Shown: piece after piece, positions 38,570 through 46,972 of the stretch | Layout: each line of letters starts with the position of its first letter | How positions within the stretch are numbered: position 1 is the stretch's first letter | NCBI RefSeq assembly: GCF_003363755.1 | Contig: NZ_CP031396.1 | Span: 3,070,501-3,134,500 of the forward strand | DNA length: 64,000 nucleotides | Source: Pseudomonas protegens | Lineage (GTDB): Bacteria; Pseudomonadota; Gammaproteobacteria; Pseudomonadales; Pseudomonadaceae | Direction of reading: 5' to 3' | Notes under the pieces: generated by a model | Database searches by the model: none | What the model was told of the DNA's origin: nothing | Seen by the model: the letters and a program-made list of their open reading frames with translations, nothing else | Program-made: the position numbers and the translations under genes

Positions 38570-38682
38570 GCCACTCCCCCGCGACCACGAAAAAGACCTC
38601 GGTAGTCATTCTGCTGCTGAGCGCTGCCGCCCAGGGCCTGAACAGCCCGATCAACCGTCGTTATCAGGACGCTTGCGTCTGA
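38566..38682 (+). CDS. Possible 38-residue small protein
   Basis: ATG 38566 opens a 38-codon frame (MGHSPATTKKTSVVILLLSA, then [18 protein letters not shown]) with a short hydrophobic stretch. GAGAG lies about 9 bases upstream. It overlaps the 3' end of the convergent membrane gene by 19 bases. No family is recognised. It could be chance or a remnant of a longer gene. Confidence 0.25.
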   Translation: MGHSPATTKKTSVVILLLSAAAQGLNSPINRRYQDACV

Positions 38683-39230
38683 AGATCGCGCAGACGACAC
38701 AGATCCCTGAGATACAGCAGGAAGGAAAACGCCAAGGGCGGGCCAGTGAAGTAGCGCAAGGACAAAAACCCGCTCTTGAAGGGGTCCAGATGGTGCTCGC
38801 GGGTCCAGAAATCGAACAACGCCTGCACCAGCCACGCAGCGCAAAGAGCCACCAGCATCCAGGCTCCGTCACCCAACAGCCGTCGTTTAAAACCGTCACG
38901 TCCCGGCAGCCAGGTGGCGCTGAGCAGCGTCATCAGCAGCAGGAACGCCACCACGCTGTAGATCACCCCGCGGGTAAAGGGCAACTCACTGCAGGCCTGC
39001 ACCACGACCGCCGCCGCAAAGGCCAGCAACAGTGCGGCCTTCCAGGTGCGCCACTGGCGCCGCTGCCCGGCCAGCAGTTGCACGAAGCCGCCGCCCGTCA
39101 GCAGGGCCGCGCCCACCACGGCCATGGTGCTGCCGGGCCAGTCGCTATAGAGCACCAGCCACATCAGCATCAGCCCTTGCAGCAGGCCCGTGCCGAGGTA
39201 GAACCTCAGGGATCGCATGTTCGCGGACAT
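38664..39230 (-). CDS. Multi-pass membrane protein of unknown function
   Basis: 188 residues with about five hydrophobic helices. The opening [22 protein letters not shown] resembles the N-terminus of DUF4153-type membrane proteins, which are normally about three times longer, so this may be a short relative or truncated form. The ATG at 39230 has GGAG five bases upstream. It is divergent from ilvD. Confidence 0.6.
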   Translation of the reverse strand: MSANMRSLRFYLGTGLLQGLMLMWLVLYSDWPGSTMAVVGAALLTGGGFVQLLAGQRRQWRTWKAALLLAFAAAVVVQACSELPFTRGVIYSVVAFLLLMTLLSATWLPGRDGFKRRLLGDGAWMLVALCAAWLVQALFDFWTREHHLDPFKSGFLSLRYFTGPPLAFSFLLYLRDLCRLRDLQTQAS

Positions 39231-39543
39231 TCCAGCTCCATTGGAAGGTGATCGAGGGGCGGCGAGTCTAAACCAGGAGCGGCCAGACGGGCAGCCTCCC
39301 TCTCAGATCCTGGCAATCGCACGCCACAGAGCGGCCACGGCATTCCTTCCTGACGCCAGCGGTGTAGAATCGGCGAATTCATCGCCAGTCATCCCCCGGC
39401 GGGTTTATGAGCTCAGGCTGAGGCGCGCGGCGATCCCGCGGCGTCATCGGCAGCTTTCGGACACACGGCCATTTCTGAGTGTTCCCAAGGTCAATAGAAG
39501 CTCACTCCCCATTTGTTCCCTGATTAGCCGCCCGGAGTGCTCC
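39231..39543. other. Divergent intergenic region upstream of ilvD
   Basis: 313 bases between the membrane-protein gene and ilvD. A TAGAAT at 39365-39370 could be the -10 of the ilvD promoter, leaving a leader of about 165 bases. I cannot see a leader peptide rich in branched-chain residues, nor a clear riboswitch. No repeat family member is present. Confidence 0.4.
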
Positions 39544-41385
39544 ATGCCTGATTACCGCTCGAAAACATCCACCCACGGCCGCAACATGGCCGGTGCTCGC
39601 GCCCTGTGGCGCGCCACGGGGATGAAAGATGCCGACTTCAAGAAGCCGATCATCGCCATTGCCAACTCCTTCACCCAGTTCGTCCCGGGGCACGTGCACC
39701 TGAAGGACCTGGGTCAGCTGGTGGCCCGCGAGATCGAACGCGCCGGTGGCGTGGCCAAGGAATTCAACACCATCGCCGTGGACGACGGCATCGCCATGGG
39801 CCACGACGGCATGCTGTATTCCCTGCCGAGCCGCGAGATCATCGCCGACTCCGTGGAATACATGGTCAACGCCCACTGCGCCGACGCCATCGTCTGCATC
39901 TCCAACTGCGACAAGATCACCCCCGGCATGCTGATGGCCGCCCTGCGCCTGAACATCCCGGTGATCTTCGTCTCCGGCGGCCCGATGGAAGCCGGCAAGA
40001 CCAAGCTCGCCAGCCACGGCCTGGACCTGGTGGACGCCATGGTCATCGCCGCCGACTCCAGCGCTTCTGACGAGAAGGTTGCCGAGTACGAGCGCAGCGC
40101 CTGCCCGACCTGCGGTTCGTGCTCCGGCATGTTCACCGCCAACTCCATGAACTGCCTGACCGAAGCCCTGGGGCTGGCCCTGCCGGGCAACGGTTCGACC
40201 CTGGCCACCCACAGCGACCGCGAAGAGCTGTTCCTGCGGGCCGGGCGCACCATCGTCGAGCTGTGCCAGCGTTACTACGGCGACAACGACGAGTCGGTGC
40301 TGCCGCGCAACATCGCCAACTTCAAGGCGTTCGAGAACGCCATGACCCTGGATATCGCCATGGGCGGTTCCACCAACACCATCCTGCACCTGCTGGCCGC
40401 CGCCCAGGAAGCCGAGATCGACTTCGACCTGCGCGACATCGATCGCCTCTCGCGCCACGTGCCACAGCTGTGCAAAGTGGCGCCGAACATCCAGAAGTAC
40501 CACATGGAAGACGTGCACCGCGCCGGCGGCATCTTCAGCATCCTCGGCGAACTGGCCCGTGGCGGGCTGCTGCACACCGACCTGCCCACCGTGCACAGCA
40601 AGACCCTGGCCGAGGGCATCGCCCAGTGGGACATCACCCAGACCAGCGACGAAGCCGTGCACCACTTCTTCAAGGCCGGCCCGGCGGGCATCCCGACCCA
40701 GACCGCGTTCAGCCAGTCGACCCGTTGGGACAGCCTGGACGACGACCGTGAAAACGGCTGCATCCGCAGTGTCGAGCATGCCTACTCGAAAGAAGGTGGC
40801 CTGGCCGTGCTCTACGGCAACATTGCCCTGGACGGCTGCGTGGTGAAGACCGCCGGTGTCGACGAGTCGATCCACGTGTTCGAAGGCAACGCCAAGATCT
40901 TCGAAAGCCAGGACAGCGCCGTGCGCGGCATCCTCGCCGACGAAGTGAAAGAAGGCGACATCGTGATCATCCGTTACGAGGGTCCGAAAGGCGGCCCGGG
41001 CATGCAGGAAATGCTCTATCCGACCTCCTACCTGAAGTCCAAGGGTCTGGGCAAAGCCTGCGCCCTGCTCACCGACGGCCGCTTCTCCGGCGGCACTTCA
41101 GGCCTGTCCATCGGCCACGCCTCGCCAGAAGCGGCGGCCGGCGGCGCCATCGGCCTGGTGCAGGACGGCGACAAGGTACTGATCGACATTCCCAACCGTT
41201 CGATCAACCTGTTGGTCAGCGATGAGGAACTGGCGGCGCGCCGCGTCGAACAGGACAAGAAAGGCTGGAAGCCCGTGGAAGCTCGCCCACGCAAAGTGAC
41301 CACCGCGCTGAAGGCTTACGCCCTGCTGGCCACCAGCGCCGACAAGGGCGCGGTACGCAACAAGGCCATGCTCGACGGCCTGTGA
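39544..41385 (+). CDS. ilvD: Dihydroxy-acid dehydratase
   Basis: 613 residues, the long (E. coli-like) form. Iron-sulfur and substrate motifs include [11 protein letters not shown] and [18 protein letters not shown], and the C-terminal block has [22 protein letters not shown]. It makes 2-keto acids in valine, isoleucine and (indirectly) leucine and pantothenate synthesis. ATG 39544 follows CGGAGTGCTCC. An in-frame extension to 39217 is not family sequence. A strong terminator follows. Confidence 0.97.
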   Translation: MPDYRSKTSTHGRNMAGARALWRATGMKDADFKKPIIAIANSFTQFVPGHVHLKDLGQLVAREIERAGGVAKEFNTIAVDDGIAMGHDGMLYSLPSREIIADSVEYMVNAHCADAIVCISNCDKITPGMLMAALRLNIPVIFVSGGPMEAGKTKLASHGLDLVDAMVIAADSSASDEKVAEYERSACPTCGSCSGMFTANSMNCLTEALGLALPGNGSTLATHSDREELFLRAGRTIVELCQRYYGDNDESVLPRNIANFKAFENAMTLDIAMGGSTNTILHLLAAAQEAEIDFDLRDIDRLSRHVPQLCKVAPNIQKYHMEDVHRAGGIFSILGELARGGLLHTDLPTVHSKTLAEGIAQWDITQTSDEAVHHFFKAGPAGIPTQTAFSQSTRWDSLDDDRENGCIRSVEHAYSKEGGLAVLYGNIALDGCVVKTAGVDESIHVFEGNAKIFESQDSAVRGILADEVKEGDIVIIRYEGPKGGPGMQEMLYPTSYLKSKGLGKACALLTDGRFSGGTSGLSIGHASPEAAAGGAIGLVQDGDKVLIDIPNRSINLLVSDEELAARRVEQDKKGWKPVEARPRKVTTALKAYALLATSADKGAVRNKAMLDGL

Positions 41386-41404
41386 TCGTCGCCCGCAAAT
41401 GAAA

Positions 41405-41433
41405 ATGCCCCGCCAAGTGCGGGGCATTTTTTT
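41405..41433 (+). terminator. Rho-independent terminator of ilvD
   Basis: ATGCCCCGC (41405-41413), loop CAAGT, GCGGGGCAT (41419-41427), then a run of seven T (41427-41433). Confidence 0.93.
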
Positions 41434-41454
41434 GGCCTTGCATCGCCCTTGCGG

Positions 41455-41525
41455 ACGCCTTCGCTGGCAAGCCAGCTCCCACAGCAGCATTCGAGGTGCT
41501 GGCGCCGCCACCGTAGGAGCCGGTT
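41455..41525. repeat. REP units between ilvD and the SGNH lipoprotein gene
   Basis: CCTTCGCTGGCAAGCCAGCTCCCAC (left) and a partial GTAGGAGCCGG (right) belong to the main REP family and lie between convergent genes. Confidence 0.6.
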
Positions 41526-41533
41526 CCGGGTTC

Positions 41534-42757
41534 TCAGGGCATGCGTTCGCCCAACTGCCCACGCAGGAAGCGGTACAGGCCATCGGCGCTCTTGCGGTAG
41601 CCGTCGGCGGTCAGATGCACCAGGTCGTTACGCGCCAGGTCGCTGCCCTGCCATTTGCTGATGGAGCAATCCCCGCCCATGAACGCCTGCCAGTCCCAGA
41701 ACAGGGTGCGACTGCTCTTCGCCACATCCTTCTGGATCTGCACGATCTGCCGCAGCGGTTGCGGTTGGGAAGCCGCGCAGCTGCCAGCATTGCGGCGCTT
41801 GATGGAGTCCGGCGGCCCCACCAGCAGGATCACGGCCTTGGGCAGGTTCTTGCGCAGCAGCCTGACCTTTTCCTGCAACTGGCTGCGGTACAGCTGCAGA
41901 TCCAGATCGTCATCGAAGGCTTCGTTGGTGCCATAGGCCAGCACCACCATGTCCGGGCGCAGGGCCTTGAGGGTTTCCAGCCAGCCGGGCTGCCACTTGT
42001 CCAGCACATCCAGGCGCGCGCCATTGATGCCCAGGGAGGAGTAGCTCACCCCGGCGCTCTTCTGCCCGAGGATGTTCCAGCCGCCCAGAGCCAGGCCCTG
42101 GTTGTTGGCCACGTTGAAGTCCAGCGGCAGGGTCAGGTTGTTGAACGGCGGGCTGAAGCGCCACTGGCCCCCGGTGGCGGCCAGCATGCGGCTGCTTTTG
42201 TTGAGGTTGTCCCGAGCAGTCAGGGTGTTGTTGCTGGACGCCTGGTACAGCGCGGAAATCCGGTACTGCTGGTTGCTCGGCTGGCGCTCGGCGATATGCA
42301 CCCGAGCCCCCGGGGTCATCGGTAGCGACAGGTAACCGCCCAGGGGAAACTGGTTGCTCTGCTGGTTGCGCGCCGATACCAGGGACCACTGGCGCTTGGC
42401 AGCCCCGAGGATCACCCGTTCATAGCGGGTGCCGGGCACCGGTGTGGCCGCCACGAAACCAATACCGCCATCGCCGTACTGCGCTTGCAACAGGCGGCGC
42501 ATCTCGCCGCTGAACAGGTCGGCGGCGGTATGGGAGTCACCCAGTTGCACGATGCTGATGGGGGTGCGGTTGGAGGTGCTGAACTTGCGCGCCAGCAGTG
42601 CCAGGTTCGGGTCGGTGCCGGTGGTCACGACTTTCTTGGTTCCGCTCCCGGACCGGGCCAGGGCCGAGGCCGGAGTGGCCTGGACCTCGGTGGTCGGGCT
42701 GCAACTGCTCAGCAAGGTAATGCCCAGCAACAGCGCAATGCCTTGCAGTCGCCCCAT
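41534..42757 (-). CDS. SGNH/GDSL-type esterase lipoprotein
   Basis: 407 residues. Lipoprotein signal LLSSC puts Cys19 at the mature N-terminus. SGNH blocks are VQLGDSHTAAD (Ser75), YGTNEAFD (block III) and DLVH (Asp378, His381), so the catalytic triad looks complete. Members with an inserted beta domain act as O-acetyltransferases or esterases on cell-surface polymers. It starts one base after the DUF459 gene stops and is third in the MBOAT operon, so it probably moves or removes acyl groups in the periplasm. Confidence 0.82.
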   Translation of the reverse strand: MGRLQGIALLLGITLLSSCSPTTEVQATPASALARSGSGTKKVVTTGTDPNLALLARKFSTSNRTPISIVQLGDSHTAADLFSGEMRRLLQAQYGDGGIGFVAATPVPGTRYERVILGAAKRQWSLVSARNQQSNQFPLGGYLSLPMTPGARVHIAERQPSNQQYRISALYQASSNNTLTARDNLNKSSRMLAATGGQWRFSPPFNNLTLPLDFNVANNQGLALGGWNILGQKSAGVSYSSLGINGARLDVLDKWQPGWLETLKALRPDMVVLAYGTNEAFDDDLDLQLYRSQLQEKVRLLRKNLPKAVILLVGPPDSIKRRNAGSCAASQPQPLRQIVQIQKDVAKSSRTLFWDWQAFMGGDCSISKWQGSDLARNDLVHLTADGYRKSADGLYRFLRGQLGERMP

Positions 42758-42758
42758 A

Positions 42759-43910
42759 TCAGTGCTCCGTCAATTGTTGACTGGGAAAGTTGATCAGCGA
42801 GATCACACGCTCAGCGATCAGCTTCTGCCCAGTGGTGGTGAAATGAATACCGTCGTCGACCCGGGTCTTGACCTTCTTGCCATCGCCGGTGGTGCGGTAA
42901 TAGGAAAACTCGTCGTTCTGGTAGCCGAGAATCTCGTTGGCCGAGACGAAATGCTGCTGATAGCGCTCGATCTGGCTCTTGTACAGGTCGCTCAGGTAAG
43001 CCATGGCCGTAGACAGCTTGGGCTTCTCCATGTTCGGCGGACCGACCCAGATCACTTGCACATTGTGGGCCTGGGCGGTGTCGAGGATCGAATCGATGCG
43101 CTGGCGATAGGCTGCTTCCCAGTCCGGGGTCTTGAAGCGCAGGAACGGTTTGCCCTTGACCACCGGCATGTCCCACGGATCGTTGGGACCGAGGAAGATC
43201 ACCATCAGGCGGATGTTGGGGTTGCTGGCCAAGGTGCTCTCAACGGTCTTGGGCCAGTTGAAGAAGCTCGGGTAGGCAAGGCCAGTGCTCTGCTTGCTGA
43301 GGTTCAGGCTCTTGACGTTGTAGCGTTTGCGCAAGGTGTTGGCCATGTGCGGCGCCACGCCCTGCATCAAGGAGTCACCGACGAAGAACACCTCATCCCC
43401 CGTGGCCAGGCTGGCCATCAGCGGCGCCGTGCGTCCCGGCTCCACCTGAGGCGGATGGCTGACCACAGGAGCCACGGCCACTGGCTGCGGATGCACCGGG
43501 GCCGGGACAGGAGCCTGGGTGGCCGTATGGGTCGGTGCCGCGTGCGCAGCACTCAGCGGCGGGTGCTCGGGCGCCGGTGCCGCCGCGACCTTCGGCAACG
43601 GCGCAGGCTCTTCGTCCGCGGCTGCTTCAGCCTGGGCCACCAGGCTCAGGTCGGCGGTTGCGGCAAAGCTGCCGACAAAGGCCACCCGGGCATTTTCCAG
43701 GGCCTGGTTGAGCTGCGCGCCAAAGCGCCACTGCGGGTTCTGCGACAGCCCCGGGATCTCGCAGTCATCGTGGTACTTCTGCTGGCAGTAGAGACGGATC
43801 GACTGCTGGTTGAACCACACCAGTAACAGGCTGGTCACCACCAGGGCATAGAACACCTTGGCTGCGCTGCCGAGGCTGACCGATAAGGGCGAACGGTTAG
43901 AAACTGGCAT
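42759..43910 (-). CDS. Membrane-anchored SGNH-fold protein (DUF459)
   Basis: 383 residues. There is one N-terminal membrane helix (about 19-33), a Pro/Ala-rich periplasmic linker (about 95-160), then an SGNH domain. VFFVGDSLMQG holds Ser180, FLGPNDPWDM is the third block, and DGIHF supplies Asp353 and His356. DUF459 proteins accompany MBOAT proteins in cell-wall or polysaccharide O-acetylation. It overlaps the MBOAT gene by 14 bases, which argues for a functional pair. Confidence 0.82.
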   Translation of the reverse strand: MPVSNRSPLSVSLGSAAKVFYALVVTSLLLVWFNQQSIRLYCQQKYHDDCEIPGLSQNPQWRFGAQLNQALENARVAFVGSFAATADLSLVAQAEAAADEEPAPLPKVAAAPAPEHPPLSAAHAAPTHTATQAPVPAPVHPQPVAVAPVVSHPPQVEPGRTAPLMASLATGDEVFFVGDSLMQGVAPHMANTLRKRYNVKSLNLSKQSTGLAYPSFFNWPKTVESTLASNPNIRLMVIFLGPNDPWDMPVVKGKPFLRFKTPDWEAAYRQRIDSILDTAQAHNVQVIWVGPPNMEKPKLSTAMAYLSDLYKSQIERYQQHFVSANEILGYQNDEFSYYRTTGDGKKVKTRVDDGIHFTTTGQKLIAERVISLINFPSQQLTEH

Positions 43911-45309
43911 AGATGAACCCCGGCACGCCCGACGGTGAGGCGAAGATGACTACGCAGATGAACAGCCCCAGCGGCACTGGATACAACAGCCATGGCAAGC
44001 CGGTGGCAGCGGCGAACAGGCGCTGCAGCAGCGCCACGATCCGTGGGTAGAAGGCGACGAACAACAAGCAGCCCAACAGGCTCAAGGCGCTGCTGGCCAG
44101 CCCGCTGAAGGACAGGCCGCCCAGGCCACTGAGCATGTCCATGGCGTCGGACAAGGTCGCGCAGCGGAAGAAGATCCAGGCAAAAGCCACGTAGTGGAAG
44201 GTCAGCAGGCGAGCCATCAGATCCGAACCGATCCAGCTCGGCCCCCGGGCCAGCAACGGGCTGCACAGTTTGTACAGCGCCAGGCCAACGCCGTGCAGCG
44301 CGCCCCAGATAATGAAGTTGGCGCTGGCGCCGTGCCACAGGCCGGAGATCAGCATCGCCAGCAGCATGTTCAGGTTGCCGCGCCACACCGGGCCACGGTT
44401 GCCCCCCAGGGGGATGTACACGTAGTCACGGATGAAGGTCGACAGGCTGATGTGCCAGCGCCCCCAGAACTCCTTGAGGTTGCGCGCCGCATAGGGGTAG
44501 TTGAAGTTCAACGGCAGACGGAAGCCCAGCAACAGGGCGATACCGGTCACCAGATCGGTGTAGCCGCTGAAGTTGAAGTAGATCAGGAACGAATAACCGT
44601 ACACCGCCCGCAGGATCTGCTCGGCCGAGAAGGCCACCGGGCTGTCGAACACCGGGTCGACCCATTCATTGGCCAGCCACGAGCTGAGGAAGAACAGTTT
44701 GACCACCGCCACGGCGATCAGGCCCAGGGCCCGCTGCGGCTCCAGCACCTGACGCAACTGCGGCGGGTTGATCTGTTCCAGCATGGGGATCGCCCGGTTC
44801 ACCGGACCGGCAATCAGGCTGGGGAAAAACGCCAGGTACAGCGCCAGGTCGAAGGGCGAACCCGGCGTCAGCTCTCGACGGTTGATCGACACCAGGTAGC
44901 TGACCGAGTGGAAGGCATAGAACGACAGCCCCACCGGCAACAGCACCTCCAGCAGCGGCAACGACACTTCCATACCGAACTGGGCGAAGGCGTTCTGCAC
45001 CGTGCTGGTGAAGAAATCCTGGTACTTGAACAGGTAAAAGGCCCCGAGCACCAGCAGCAACATCAGGCCATTGACCCAGCCCCGCCCGGGGTAACGCTGG
45101 CTCAACAGGCCGAGCAGATACACCAGGGCCGTATAGCCCAGCAGGATGTAGAGGAAGTTCAGGCTGAAGCTGGCGAGGATCGCGTAGCTGGCGGCCAGTA
45201 GCAGGCCGTTCTGCAGGCGCAGGCTGAAGCCCAACCCCCAATAAAGAATGAAGAACAGGATGAAACAGAGGCCGAATTCGATCGAGAGATAGCTCACAAC
45301 GTAGTCCAT
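43897..45309 (-). CDS. MBOAT O-acyltransferase (AlgI/PatA-like)
   Basis: 470 residues with roughly ten or more membrane helices. The AlgI/DltB signature KEFWGRWHISLSTFIRDY and YIPLGGNRG is intact. The MBOAT active-site histidines are His326 in GLWHGAS and His339 in WGALHG. Such proteins pass acyl groups (usually acetyl) from a cytosolic donor through the membrane to SGNH partners. It is first gene of a three-gene set with two SGNH proteins. No alginate, cellulose or other polymer genes are in the window, so the acceptor is unknown. Confidence 0.88.
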   Translation of the reverse strand: MDYVVSYLSIEFGLCFILFFILYWGLGFSLRLQNGLLLAASYAILASFSLNFLYILLGYTALVYLLGLLSQRYPGRGWVNGLMLLLVLGAFYLFKYQDFFTSTVQNAFAQFGMEVSLPLLEVLLPVGLSFYAFHSVSYLVSINRRELTPGSPFDLALYLAFFPSLIAGPVNRAIPMLEQINPPQLRQVLEPQRALGLIAVAVVKLFFLSSWLANEWVDPVFDSPVAFSAEQILRAVYGYSFLIYFNFSGYTDLVTGIALLLGFRLPLNFNYPYAARNLKEFWGRWHISLSTFIRDYVYIPLGGNRGPVWRGNLNMLLAMLISGLWHGASANFIIWGALHGVGLALYKLCSPLLARGPSWIGSDLMARLLTFHYVAFAWIFFRCATLSDAMDMLSGLGGLSFSGLASSALSLLGCLLFVAFYPRIVALLQRLFAAATGLPWLLYPVPLGLFICVVIFASPSGVPGFIYASF

Positions 45310-45676
45310 TACGTGCAGACGGGGACAAACCCGGCACAGGGAGAGCAGGCAGGAGGAGTGGAAACGGGCGCGATTATGGCAGAGGGGGTTTGGCAGTCAC
45401 AAGTTGAAACATCCTCCGCCTGGAGCGGACGCCGGCTCCGCCCCGAACGACAGGCGCCCCTTGCAGGAGCTGGCTTGCCAGCGAAAGCGTCCACAAGGGC
45501 GATGCCAGATCCAAGGAACTCTTCGCCGGCAAGCCGGCTCCTACGGATGAAAGCGGCTTGGCGGATCGGTTTACCGTAGGAGCTGGCTTGCCAGCGAAAG
45601 CGTCCACGAGGGCGACGCCAGACCCAAAGGCCTGTTCGCCGGCAAGCCGGCTCCTGCAACGGTGGGGAGGCCGGGG
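45310..45676. other. REP-filled intergenic region between the acyltransferase operon and pchP
   Basis: 367 bases. The first 110 or so should contain the promoter of the MBOAT operon, but no clear -35/-10 pair is visible. The remainder (45463-45657) is a tandem REP block described separately. No gene is seen. Confidence 0.5.
45463..45657. repeat. Tandemly duplicated REP block (four units)
   Basis: Two copies of an 80-odd-base unit lie at 45463-45545 and 45577-45657. Each consists of AGGAGCTGGCTTGCCAGCGAAAG, a spacer GCGTCCAC(A/G)AGGGCGA(T/C)GCCAGA, and an inverted TTCGCCGGCAAGCCGGCTCCT. The two copies differ at only a few positions and are separated by about 31 unique bases. Confidence 0.85.
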
Positions 45677-46732
45677 TTACTGGATGTCTTCGGGCTTGAC
45701 GATCACCCAGTTCTTGTCGGCGGTCACCGGCAGGCCTTCCTTGGCCTGGGCCGCGGCGTGCTTGGCCATCATGCCGTTGAGCTGGGTCATGTACTTGTCC
45801 TTGCGGTTGATCCACAGGTGGATGCCGCCCTTGGCCACGTCCACATCATGGAACAGCATGTAGCCGTCGCTGGTCGGGGTGTCGCCACCTACCAGCACCG
45901 GTTTCTTCCACTCGTCGATGTAGGTCAGGATCGCCGCGTGCTTGCCCGCCATCCAGGTGGCCGGGGTCCACAGGTAAGGCGTCAGCTCCAGGCCAAGGTT
46001 GGCTTTCTCGTCGTACTTGCCGTCGGTGATCTGCTTGCGCGCGGTGGTCAGGGCGCCGGTCTTGCGGTCCTTGAGCAGGGTGGTCACGCCAATCACGTTC
46101 TGCGGCTTGACGTTGTAGCCGTACTTGGGATCGGAGGCGACCATGCGCACCAGCTCTTCGGAGGCGGCGGTCATCACATAGACCTCGATGCCGTTCTCCA
46201 TCAGTTTGTTGTACAGCTCGGTCTGGCCGGTGAAGACCTTGGGCGGGTTGACCTCAATGGTCTTGACCACGTCACCGTCGTAATAGGTGCTCGGCACCGG
46301 CTTGCCGGAGGCCATCAGCTCGTCGACGTAGCCCTTGAGTTCCTTGAGGGTGAAGCCGGAGAACACCTGCGCCACCCAGGGGTAGCAGACCATGTCGTCG
46401 ATTTCACACAGGCGGTAGTAGTAGCTGAACAGGCTTTCCTTGTGCTCGGCGGTGTCCTTGAACGGAATCAGTTTCAGCGACGGGTCGAGGGTCTCGCGGG
46501 TGATCAGCCCCTTGTTTTCCATGAAGGGCAGCAGGGACTCTTCCAGATCGTAGCGGTAACTGGTGTTGTCCATGTCGAACACCGCGAAGTTACCCTTGTT
46601 GGCGTTGGCCGCGATCATCGCGTCCAGCTGCTTGGCCTGCTCCTGCGGCCAGTGCTTCAACTCGGTAGCGAAGGCCTGGCCGGCAAGGCCCAGGCAGAGT
46701 GCAACGGCTAGAAATTTCGGCGCGAACTTCAT
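45677..46732 (-). CDS. pchP: Phosphorylcholine phosphatase-like HAD hydrolase
   Basis: 351 residues with a Sec signal peptide (cleavage after AFA, near residue 22). HAD motif I is FDMDNTSYRYD, with the nucleophilic aspartate; motif II is in YVMTAASEE and motif III/IV in PVLVGGDTPTSDG. Length and motifs match the periplasmic P. aeruginosa PchP, which releases choline and phosphate from phosphorylcholine. ATG 46732 follows GGGAG; the same frame stays open far upstream but only this start gives a signal peptide. No choline transport genes adjoin it. Confidence 0.88.
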   Translation of the reverse strand: MKFAPKFLAVALCLGLAGQAFATELKHWPQEQAKQLDAMIAANANKGNFAVFDMDNTSYRYDLEESLLPFMENKGLITRETLDPSLKLIPFKDTAEHKESLFSYYYRLCEIDDMVCYPWVAQVFSGFTLKELKGYVDELMASGKPVPSTYYDGDVVKTIEVNPPKVFTGQTELYNKLMENGIEVYVMTAASEELVRMVASDPKYGYNVKPQNVIGVTTLLKDRKTGALTTARKQITDGKYDEKANLGLELTPYLWTPATWMAGKHAAILTYIDEWKKPVLVGGDTPTSDGYMLFHDVDVAKGGIHLWINRKDKYMTQLNGMMAKHAAAQAKEGLPVTADKNWVIVKPEDIQ

Positions 46733-46972
46733 CTGCGGTTTCTCCCTGAGTGAAAGGTTCGACGCTAACAAATCCCTGTGACAGTTCCCGTCTCTACGCG
46801 ACCGCTTGCGTCCCGAGAGCGCCAACCACATGCGCCTGAGCGTCAGCCGCTTATTCCAAAAACGACAGTTGCCATGCGATATCGTTATTAATTCAATAGA
46901 TTTCAAGCTGTTAGGCTTGCCGGTTCGCAATCGCCCTGAGCCGCGATTGACACAAGTCTTATCGGAGCCCCA

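Noticed and set aside
39217..39543. In-frame N-terminal extension of IlvD
   Set aside because: The added residues are not family-like, and ATG 39544 has a good ribosome-binding site and the standard [14 protein letters not shown] start.
45463..45657. Repeated hairpins considered as a CRISPR array or insertion sequence
   Set aside because: Units are inverted REP cores with related spacers, there are only two copies, and no transposase or cas gene is present.
46947..46952. TTGACA upstream of tcyP considered as a -35 element
   Set aside because: A -10 at 16-18 bases would fall on the start codon and none is visible.
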